A stretch of DNA of 64,000 nt from Saprospiraceae bacterium (lineage in GTDB: Bacteria; Bacteroidota; Bacteroidia; Chitinophagales; Saprospiraceae). The position numbers were made by a program, and so were the translations under genes. This document shows, one piece after another, positions 48,741-57,044 of this stretch (the first letter of the stretch is position 1; every line of letters begins with the position of its first letter). The stretch spans positions 372,001 to 436,000 of the forward strand of contig JADJTQ010000006.1 of assembly GCA_016711125.1 (NCBI GenBank), in the 5' to 3' direction. The notes under the pieces were generated by a model, which worked only from the letters and a program-made list of their open reading frames with translations, had not been told where the DNA came from and made no database searches.

Positions 48741-48868
48741 AGGAGAAAGAAATCAATGACACACTTTAATGGATACTCCCATGCCGGGAAGCCTTATGTC
48801 AGATGTATCCAAAGAGCTAAACCTAAGTCGAAGTATATCCTGATTAGATAAATAGTTACTCGGGTGAG

Positions 48869-49054
48869 TTAAATCTTTCTTTGTCGAATTTCATTCGGAC
48901 CGATTACAGTGAAGAAGCCTTCAAATCTAATGTCTTGATTATCGACTATTCGCATTAGCAGCGTAGCCGGTTTGTCGGGAGTAAAACTGGGAATTCTAAG
49001 ATAAACTACGCCAGGAGGTTTGAGGCCAAACTTATAGACTAATTCCCCATAATC
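48869..49054 (-). pseudogene. C-terminal fragment of a DUF5615 (PIN-like) toxin
   Basis: On the minus strand an open stretch reads DYGELVYKFGLKPPGVVYLR, then IPSFTPDKPATLLMRIVDNQ, then DIRFEGFFTVIGPNEIRQRK ending at a stop at 48869. The sequence matches the second half of DUF5615 PIN-like proteins, which are toxin components. Upstream the frame breaks after CLKVG, and no start codon or antitoxin is found. From 49055 to 49234 nothing else is recognised. Confidence 0.7.
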
Positions 49055-49234
49055 CCGACCTTAAGACAGCCCCGGCGTACTAGAGAGGAGTGAATCCCGA
49101 TATTCCAAAATAAACTCCGTTCAATGAACACTGTAATATTGGTCCGCTGACCGCTTCCCGGTTAATTTCTGACGTCAGGATAGTCGAATGAAGACCAATG
49201 TCTTATCTTGGCCGCTTCTTATCAGTAATATTAT

Positions 49235-51928
49235 ATGTACGAAATTACCTTTCAGACAGTCTACCAGACCAAGTGGGGACAGCAAGTAGTAGTGGTGGGA
49301 AATATTTCCCAATTGGGTGGCAATGATCCGGCCAAAGGTCTGCGCCTGCAACATGTCACGGACGGTTTGTGGAGTGTTACCGTAAGTCTAGCAAGCAGCG
49401 AAGATGTGCTATATCGCTATGCTGTGATTGATGAGGAAGGAAACCTGGTGGATGAAGAGTGGGGCTTACCCCGGTCCCTACCGAATATTGATCGGCAAAA
49501 AGGACAGATTTTCCTCAGGGAAGGATGGCGGGCCAGAAGGCACCCGGAAAATGCCTTTTATAACTCCGCATTTCTAAAAGTGCTTTTCAGACAGGAGGTA
49601 GTCACCGATCGTATTGCACCGGTAAAATTTAAATCTACCTTCCAGTTTGAGATTGCAGTACCCCGGAGCTTCGGTAAATTACAAGTGTGCGTACTCGGCA
49701 ATATTGAGGCACTTGGTAATTGGGATTTTCAAAAACCATTGTTGCTCGATAGTCAGGATTTTCCGGTTTGGCAAAGAACCATCGAAATGCCAGGAAGGGC
49801 CATCGTGCAATATAAATATGGTTTCTATGATTCCGAAGAAAAAAGAGTATCCTACCTGGAGGAAGGACCTAACCGGCAATTTTCAACCTATAGCTGCCAG
49901 GGTGTAGACAGAGTGGTTCTTCGGGACACCTATTTTCGACACCGTCAACCACTTTGGAAGAGTAGTGGGGTAGCTATTCCGGTATTTTCGCTGAGAACCA
50001 AAAATAATTTTGGTGTAGGAGCTTTTTCCGATTTAAAAGTTCTTGTCGACTGGGCTAAAATAGCCGGATTAAAATTGGTGCAAATTCTTCCGATCAATGA
50101 TACCTCAGCTACAAATACCTGGTCAGATTCATACCCTTACTCTTCAATATCGGTTTTCGCATTACATCCACAGTATTTGGATTTATCCTTAGTTGATGAT
50201 TTTGAAGATGTCATTGATCAGAAAGAATATCGAAAGAATCAGAAGCAGTTAAATACTAAACCGGATATTGATTATTTGGAGATGATGGATTTGAAGCTGA
50301 AATATGCCAGGAAGTTGTTTGAATTTCATAGAAATAGATTTCCCAAAACTAAGGCCTACAAGGAATTTTTAGACATTAACAGTCATTGGCTTCAACCGTA
50401 TGCACTTTTTTGTGCATTGCGCGATTACCACGGTACCCCTGATTTTACCTTATGGAAAGAGCATGCCGTTTTTTCGGAAGAATTCCTTCAGAAATTAACT
50501 GCCCCTCGATCCAAGTTTTATAGTGAAGTTTTATTTTATTGCTATCTGCAATTTCTGTTGGATAATCAACTTCATGATGTTGCTCAATATGCCAGATCAG
50601 AAGGAATTATTCTGAAAGGTGACATTGCTATTGGTATTTACCGCGATAGTGCAGATGCCTGGACCTTGCCTCAGTTGTTTGATATGCGCAGCCAGGCAGG
50701 AGCACCACCCGATCCCTTTTCTGATTTGGGGCAAAACTGGGGTTTTCCAACCTACCGATGGGAGATCATGGCTCAAAATGGCTATGCCTGGTGGCAACAT
50801 CGGCTGCAAAATTTATCCCGTTATTTTGATGCTTTCAGGATTGATCATATTCTTGGATTTTTTCGGATTTGGCAGATCCCTTATGCTCAAATACAGGGTG
50901 TCCTTGGATTTTTTAATCCTGCCTTGCCCGTCACCCTGGAAGAATTTGAAGAAAGGTCGATTCCATTTGATCAGGATCGGTTTTGTCAACCCTATGTGAC
51001 CGATGCCGTGTTACTTGACCTTTTTGGAAAAGAGTGTGAAGCAGTGACGAATTTGTTTTTTGATCGAAGCGACGTCGAAAATTATCAGTTTAAAATTGAA
51101 TTTGATAATCAACGGAAGCTTTATCAATATTTTAAGAATTATCCAGAACAAATAAACTGGAGAGATCGCCTTTTTCAATTGCATGCCGAAGTCTTATTTA
51201 TTCCTGATCACACCTCTACTGAACAAATCCTGCACCCAAGAATTGATTTTCAAAAGACTTTTTCTTTTAAGGCATTACCTACCGCTCTTCAGGCTAAACT
51301 GGAAGATCTTTATGTCGATTATTTTTATCGCAGACAGGAGGAATTTTGGAGAACTCAGGGGCTTACCAAATTACCGGCGATTAAAAATGCGACCGATATG
51401 CTCATTTGTGGTGAGGATCTGGGCATGATCCCTGCTTGTGTGCCTGAGGTCATGAAGGAATTGGATTTATTAACCCTCGAAATTCAGCGCATGTCAAAAA
51501 ACCCTCGCACTGAATTTCTCCAGGAAGATGATATTCCCTATTTGTCGGTATGTAGTACTTCGACCCATGATATGTCACCCATCAGGGGTTGGTGGCTGGA
51601 AAGTGAAGACGATTACAAGGCAAGATTTTACTCCAAAGAATTGCATCTTCATGGATTGCCACCAGAAGATTGTACGAATTTTATTGCCGAGCAAATCATA
51701 TCGCAACATATCCAATGGCCTGGAATGTGGACTATTTTTCCGATACAGGATCTGCTGGCAATGAGTGACTCTTTAAGACGGAAAGATCCAATGGAGGAGC
51801 GAATTAATATTCCTGCCAACCCTAATCATCATTGGCAATACCGGCTGCATATTAATTTGGAAGAATTATTGAAAGCTGACGATTTTAATCATCATCTAAA
51901 ATCTCTATTAAAGAGTGGTGGGAGGTAG
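49235..51928 (+). CDS. malQ: 4-alpha-glucanotransferase (GH77, DPE2-type) with two CBM20 modules
   Basis: 897 residues, longer than typical bacterial MalQ because two N-terminal CBM20 starch-binding modules precede the catalytic domain: residues about 1-115 (VVVVGNISQLGGNDPAKGL) and about 127-235 (VCVLGNIEALGNWDF). The GH77 domain follows, with VAIPVFSLRTKNNFGVGAFSDL, GIILKGDIAIGIYRDSADAW, the nucleophile Asp in YFDAFRIDHILGFFRIW, the acid/base Glu in LICGEDLGMIP and STHDMSPIRGWW. Like plant DPE2 it likely transfers glucosyl units between maltose, malto-oligosaccharides or glycogen. The start is an ATG with no upstream signal, so it is cytoplasmic. It is monocistronic and intact. Confidence 0.94.
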   Translation: MYEITFQTVYQTKWGQQVVVVGNISQLGGNDPAKGLRLQHVTDGLWSVTVSLASSEDVLYRYAVIDEEGNLVDEEWGLPRSLPNIDRQKGQIFLREGWRARRHPENAFYNSAFLKVLFRQEVVTDRIAPVKFKSTFQFEIAVPRSFGKLQVCVLGNIEALGNWDFQKPLLLDSQDFPVWQRTIEMPGRAIVQYKYGFYDSEEKRVSYLEEGPNRQFSTYSCQGVDRVVLRDTYFRHRQPLWKSSGVAIPVFSLRTKNNFGVGAFSDLKVLVDWAKIAGLKLVQILPINDTSATNTWSDSYPYSSISVFALHPQYLDLSLVDDFEDVIDQKEYRKNQKQLNTKPDIDYLEMMDLKLKYARKLFEFHRNRFPKTKAYKEFLDINSHWLQPYALFCALRDYHGTPDFTLWKEHAVFSEEFLQKLTAPRSKFYSEVLFYCYLQFLLDNQLHDVAQYARSEGIILKGDIAIGIYRDSADAWTLPQLFDMRSQAGAPPDPFSDLGQNWGFPTYRWEIMAQNGYAWWQHRLQNLSRYFDAFRIDHILGFFRIWQIPYAQIQGVLGFFNPALPVTLEEFEERSIPFDQDRFCQPYVTDAVLLDLFGKECEAVTNLFFDRSDVENYQFKIEFDNQRKLYQYFKNYPEQINWRDRLFQLHAEVLFIPDHTSTEQILHPRIDFQKTFSFKALPTALQAKLEDLYVDYFYRRQEEFWRTQGLTKLPAIKNATDMLICGEDLGMIPACVPEVMKELDLLTLEIQRMSKNPRTEFLQEDDIPYLSVCSTSTHDMSPIRGWWLESEDDYKARFYSKELHLHGLPPEDCTNFIAEQIISQHIQWPGMWTIFPIQDLLAMSDSLRRKDPMEERINIPANPNHHWQYRLHINLEELLKADDFNHHLKSLLKSGGR

Positions 51929-52926
51929 CTCCGATTAAGGTAGATTGAATTTTTTCTGGAAAAATTGTAACGTATGCCTTTGTCTTAGACGTGATATTCT
52001 CATGGACTATCTCATCAAGTGGTCAATTTGACATACCTGTGTCCGAAAATAGATTCATCTTTCAATAATAGGATCCAGAAACAATGTCTTATACCATAAT
52101 AATGGATATTCGGAATGATATACAATTATATCAAAAGTCACTTACTCAAGTTTCGGTACTCGTTGCCTATGTGTCCTTTCCCCAATGCCTGGTCCTAGAC
52201 AATAATTTTTTCCACTTTTTGGCAGCAAAAAGTGGAGCAAAAACTGCCGACTGTATGCTCGGTGACCCACATCTCAAGTTTCTGCTGGATTTTATAAGGC
52301 TACATTCGATTGATAATCAAGTATTTGTGTTTAAAATAATTTGATGAATGAATGTGATTTTGTTACTTAATCCGCTGTATAAAATCCGACGCTCCAACTT
52401 GAGTGTGGGGCCCCACCTACACATACTAAGCCGGTGTCACCGTGTCAAATAAATTCTGGAACCACAAGAGTAGATATTCTTAACAAAGGTATTTTTAGAT
52501 GTGATATCTGTTTTATAATCAAAGAATAATTTAAAGGATGATTATAATTGATTATTAATCAATATGTTACGAGATAATTTACCGCTGTATAAGTACTCTA
52601 AATATGGGTACAGAAACTTCAGTTAATTTATTTTGGACGCAGGTGAATTGTATATTGTAGAATAATAGTAATAGGGCTAGCACGGCTCGGCAAGTTAAGT
52701 CTGGCTTTGGCGCAGCTCAGATGACTACTTATATTCTGCGGCTATATGAACGAACATGGTCAATATTTATTCAGAAGTTACCTACGAAAAACAGCTAGGC
52801 TCTTAATGGTTTCAGGAAAAAATGTCTTTTGTTCATTGTCTCAGAGGTGACATTCTCATGGACTATCTCATCAAATGGTCAATTTGACACTGTCATTATG
52901 CTAACTTGCAGACAAATTACTTTAAA
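51929..52926. other. Gene-poor region bounded by a 43-base direct repeat
   Basis: Two near-identical 43-base copies (51991-52033 and 52847-52889, 41 of 43 identical) share TTCTCATGGACTATCTCATC and TGGTCAATTTGACA. Between them lies an open frame at 52084-52344 that I cannot assign to a family, with a low-confidence coding look. The frame contains an 11-bp perfect hairpin (52211-52221 with 52226-52236) that competes with GGCAG/CTGCC pairing, and a GTGGGGCCCCAC palindrome lies near 52407. The region may be a small mobile or RNA element. Confidence 0.5.
51991..52889. repeat. Direct repeats flanking an 850-base segment
   Basis: See the two 43-base copies at 51991-52033 and 52847-52889. Similarity extends weakly a further 15-20 bases upstream of each. 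Such direct repeats may be recombination scars or an excision pair. Confidence 0.75.
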
Positions 52927-53535
52927 ATGGTCACAAAATTCCTTATGTGGTGTAGCATGGTTTTATTAAGTCTATCGATGAAAGCACAGATGCCAGAAAT
53001 GGCGGAAGATATATCACCTCTACTGATCGGAGAGCAGATTCCTGATCTGAAGTTATCTGGCTCGGCTGGCGATTCGATGAGCTTACATGAATTATTTAAA
53101 GAAGCTCCTACCGTATTGATTTTTTACCGGGGAGGATGGTGCCCTTATTGCAATACGCATCTTGCAGAGATCGGACAACTGGAAGAAATGATTAAACAAC
53201 TTGGCTATCAGGTCATTGGGGTTAGCCCGGAGGACAGCGAATATTTGATGGAGGCAGCGAGCAAAAATGACCTTAAATACAGATTGATTTCTGATTCTGA
53301 CGGTCGATTATCGCAGGGCATGGGCATTGCATTTAAAGCTCCCGAACGATATACCCAACGACTTTCTGAGCGCTCCAGTGGGCAAAATCAAGGTTTCTTA
53401 CCCGTGCCCTCTTTGTTTATCGTAGACACAAATGGTCTGATACAATTTGAACATATTAATCCGGATTACAAGCAGCGAATGAACGGCGAATTATTACTTA
53501 CTGTTCTGGAAGCCTTAAAGGGGGGAGGACAATAA
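52927..53535 (+). CDS. AhpC/TSA-type peroxiredoxin, exported
   Basis: 202 residues from the ATG at 52927; a TTG 21 bases upstream is possible but not needed. The signal peptide is LMWCSMVLLSLSMKAQ. The thioredoxin-like domain has GEQIPDLKLS, the redox motif FYRGGWCPYCNTHL (Cys-Pro-Tyr-Cys) and VIGVSPEDSEYL and VPSLFIVDTNGLI. The CPYC pair resembles thioredoxin-fold reductases more than the classic peroxiredoxin single peroxidatic Cys. It probably reduces disulfides or peroxides in the periplasm. It is convergent with the PVC-type gene. Confidence 0.9.
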   Translation: MVTKFLMWCSMVLLSLSMKAQMPEMAEDISPLLIGEQIPDLKLSGSAGDSMSLHELFKEAPTVLIFYRGGWCPYCNTHLAEIGQLEEMIKQLGYQVIGVSPEDSEYLMEAASKNDLKYRLISDSDGRLSQGMGIAFKAPERYTQRLSERSSGQNQGFLPVPSLFIVDTNGLIQFEHINPDYKQRMNGELLLTVLEALKGGGQ

Positions 53536-53545
53536 GACTTGATAT

Positions 53546-56517
53546 TTACGGTGTATTTGCCATAAAAGTGAAGAGATCCTGAATTTCTTGATTGGTGAGA
53601 TTCCTGAGTAAACCCTCAGGCATAAGCGACCTCTCAATCGCCTCCATTTCATTCATGTTTTCCTGGGCAATCTTGATTAGCTGCCCGGACGAGGTGCGGA
53701 GTTCGACCAGGTCTCCCTGCCGTGATTGAATGGTACCTATCCATGATTTGCCATCTTTGGTAGTAACCAGATAGTTGACATAACCTTCCCGGATGTCGGC
53801 ATTCGGATATACAATATTATAAAGCAAATCCTGGATATTCCGGTTGTCATAGGCTCCAAGATCCGGACCGATGTCACTTCCGTTTCCCTCTATTTTATGA
53901 CATGCACCGCAGTGCTTGGCAAAGACCTCCCGGCCTTGATTTCTGATACCCTTTCCTTCTTTGACCAGACTAACGATTCGCTTAAAATCTTTCTCATTAT
54001 CCAATCGGGAGGATTCGGCCATATCAGGCCAAATATGCTCTATTTTTACAGAGAGAGCTGAATCACCAAGAAAGGTTAATGGCAAGACCAGGTAGGCCGG
54101 AATATCACTTTTGGCTATCTGCCTGCTGCTGTCAATCATCCGGAGCAAACCTTTTGCCCAATCCGGGTCACTAGTGAGCAAGGTGAGTGCTGCTTCTCTC
54201 ACATCTGGATCTGCTCTCAATTTATCGGGATAGGCGGCGGCAATTCTAGTGCCGATTTCGCTGGAATGGTAGCTTCGTAAAGTCATTAAAGCCGATTGCT
54301 TTAAACCGAGGGGAGATCGCTGATTTTCAATGACTTCCAGTAAAACGGGCACCGCCGCTGGATGCAGAAATTCAGCCAGACTTCTTGTGTACGTTAATCT
54401 TTCCGTCAGATTTGCTTTTTCATTTCCTATGATCGAAATGGCCTCCTGGACGCTCAGCGAGTCTCCGGTGCGAATACCAAATGATAGAGATCCCGCTTCA
54501 ATCTCATGAGCATAGGGTTGCAAAGCTTGCCGAAAATCATCAGGTAGATTGCTCATTTCTTTGCCGCGCAGACCTTCATAAATACCGACGACCAAAGGTT
54601 TCGCCAATTCAGTCGAGGGAGCAAAACCAAGAAGGTGCGTGACTGCCGCATAATTAGGTTTGATGTCTGGCATGATGAGTCTTTGAGCCAATCGGGATAA
54701 AACTACGTTCTGAATGATTTGATTTTTCCAAATTGATGGATCTTTGAATATTGCGACGATACCATCTTTATCCTTTTCTATTTTATCCTCAATGGCCCAC
54801 CATATCTGAAGTGGTATATCCCGATCATCAGCATCGTCTGATCCGGAAAGCAAACCCTTTACAATTGCTGTGGCATTTGCAATATCAAGCCTTTTGGCCG
54901 TTGCTGCTATTTGACTTCTGACCTCTGGGTGAGATTCACTTCTGGCCAACTGGCCGAGCATAGCTGATTGTTTGGCGTTGATGATCCGTTGATCTCCCAG
55001 GAGTCTGATGCCCCACATTCTCACAAAAGGATCCGGATGATTCAGTGCCACTAAGGAAGTTGATTCGTTTAGCCCGGCACTTGCATGGATGGCCCAAAGA
55101 GCTTCTAATGCTACCTGTCCCTCACTTTTCTGCAGTAATTTCAGCAGAGCTGGTAGGAGAAGAGGGTTTTTCCGGTCAGCAAATTGTCGCTGAGCCTGTT
55201 GACGGAACCACTTATTAGTTTTTTTATGCCAGGTATCCCTTGGGTCCACGTGAGAGAGCCGGCTGTCATACCAGTCTGCAAGATAAACTGCTCCCTCGGG
55301 ACCCGCCTTGATGTCGACCGGGCGAAACCAATGATCCGGTGTCTCCAGAATCCGTTCTTCATCGATATTCTTAAATGTGGAACCATCTGGCAGCATTTGA
55401 GTCAATTGAAGATAGCTTTGCAACGGATTGATTGCCAGCATTTTATTATGGTATCTTGAGGGAAGGCTTCCTCCTTCGTACTTAATCCAGGCGTGGGTAA
55501 ATCGCTTGCGGTCACCTTCTAATGCCATGTTGGGTAAAAAGCCAAGACTGTAGGGATTTGTGTGAGGTCCATGTTTGCCCCAATTTTGGTGTAGTAGCCT
55601 CCTTGTTTGTAATATTGACCCCGGTCGGTGCCATTATCACCTGAATATATCCGGCCCTTCGCATCTATTTCGACATCAAAAGTATTACCACCCCCTTCTG
55701 CAAAAATTTCAAAGATCTTACTTTCCGGATGGTATCGCCATATGGCTTGTCCTTGAAAATGAACGTCTTGCGTAACTGCTGAACTTATCCGAGCGGTGGT
55801 GGTACTACCTTGAGCCCCATACAACCAACCATCGGGACCCCAGGTAAGACTGTTTGCCACTGCATGCGTGTCTTCCAGGCCAAATCCTTTCAAATGAACT
55901 ACAGGATCACCATTGGGTATGCCATCATCATCAGGATCTGGATACGCCAGCAGATAAGGTGGGTTAAGTACCCATATCTTTCCCCGGCCCAGAATTACAC
56001 TAGTGGCAATATTTAGACCGGTGATGGCATCGGTGGCCTTTTCAAAAGTGCCGTCATTATCAAGATCCTCAAAAAAAGTGATCTTGTCTGCCCCTAATTG
56101 ACCTTGGGGTGGGGCCTCAGGTACCTTATCAAACTGAATGCGAAGATGGTTGTCGATGCTAGTCACTTTTAAGCCCTGAGGGTAGGGATATTGATTGTAT
56201 TGCACCACCCAAAGCCGGCCCCTGTGGTCAAAACCAATCTCTACCGGTTGAAATATGTCAGGTTCCGCCAACACTAACTCAATTTCCAGATCACTTGGGT
56301 GCGTAAATAAGTTGACTGTCAGGTTAGGTGGCGTGGGTTCTACATCATCACTGAGATCACCTCGCCCTTCAAAAGATTGCATAAACTCTAATACATTTTG
56401 ATCACTGGCGACCTCGGCGATCTTTTGGTCAGCGCTTTGATCAGGAGCGCAAGCGGCCATAAGGCATAACAGAAACGCCTTCAATAAAATGTGATCTGTG
56501 CTTTTGATCGGATTCAT
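53546..56517 (-). CDS. PVC-type lipoprotein: propeller, HEAT repeats and c-type cytochrome domain, frameshifted
   Basis: About 990 residues, from the ATG at 56517 (chosen since HILLKAFLLCLMAAC is a lipoprotein signal; the open frame further upstream is not coding). N-terminal beta-propeller of the membrane-bound dehydrogenase type (EIGFDHRGRLWVVQYNQYP; ADKITFFEDLDNDGTFEKA; GQAIWRYHP), HEAT repeats in the middle, then a heme domain with CGACH (residues NQGREVFAKHCGACHKIEG) and the late IGTIQSRQGDLVELRTSSG. Frames join if one T is added at 55536-55540 (plus-strand A5). This domain set is typical of Planctomycetes-Verrucomicrobia but known in Saprospiraceae. The substrate is unknown. Confidence 0.88.
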
Positions 56518-56603
56518 CGACAAGTGGGGGAGATTGATTACTGTCGAGAAAAGTACGTTTTTTAAAGGAAATCGGGTCCTTAATAATCCTTGGATTTTAA
56601 TTA

Positions 56604-56999
56604 CTACCAGTAAAAATAGAGTCCGGCAGAGGCAACCAAAAAATAGGGGACCAAGGTCGCAGCTCCCGGATAGTCCTTGGCCACCCTTTGACCAAAAAAC
56701 AGCATCAGAAGTGAAATATTGGCAAGTAGCATACCCACGCAAGCCAAAGTCTTGCTGCCAGTGGCAAAATAATAGACGATTCCGATACCCGACAAAAATC
56801 CAGCGGCTAACTCTGCCAATGTGATGGTAGGCATTAGCATGTCGATCGTATTTTTTAAAAATGTTTTACTGAAATGCTTTTTGTAAAATGATTTTTCCTC
56901 ATTCCAATTAAACACTTTATCTAATCCTGATTGGATAAAAAGAATAGACATGAAAATTGAAAAGATGGCTTGCATGACAAAAGTGCCGGTGATTTCCAT
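56604..56999 (-). CDS. DoxX-like small membrane protein
   Basis: 131 residues with four hydrophobic helices. A DoxX-type feature is FMSILFIQSGLDKVFNWNEE followed by helices with PTITLAELAAGFLSGIGIVYYF. Such proteins are suggested to be quinone- or redox-linked membrane proteins, but the function is uncertain. Upstream of leuS by 45 bases on the same strand (downstream in transcription). Confidence 0.72.
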   Translation of the reverse strand: MEITGTFVMQAIFSIFMSILFIQSGLDKVFNWNEEKSFYKKHFSKTFLKNTIDMLMPTITLAELAAGFLSGIGIVYYFATGSKTLACVGMLLANISLLMLFFGQRVAKDYPGAATLVPYFLVASAGLYFYW

Positions 57000-57044
57000 G
57001 ATTTAATTGGTTTTAATTCAAGAATAATATTGACTTGACCAAGT

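Larger units (their letters stand above)
47376..48780 (+). mobile_element. IS256-family insertion sequence
   Basis: Imperfect 24-base terminal inverted repeats at 47376-47399 and 48757-48780 share 20 of 24 positions, with a common inner AAAGTGTGTCA. Both borders are followed by ATGCCGG (47368-47374 and 48781-48787), a plausible target-site duplication of 7-8 bases. The left flank is a family-2 repeat, so the element landed in a repeat. Confidence 0.88.

Noticed and set aside
48645..48851. Open frame of 68 codons downstream of the IS256 transposase.
   Set aside because: It reads through the hairpin and terminal inverted repeat of the element.
56518..56742. Longer N-terminus for the PVC-type gene.
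   Set aside because: The lipoprotein signal starts at 56517, and the extension is Cys/Leu-rich without sense.
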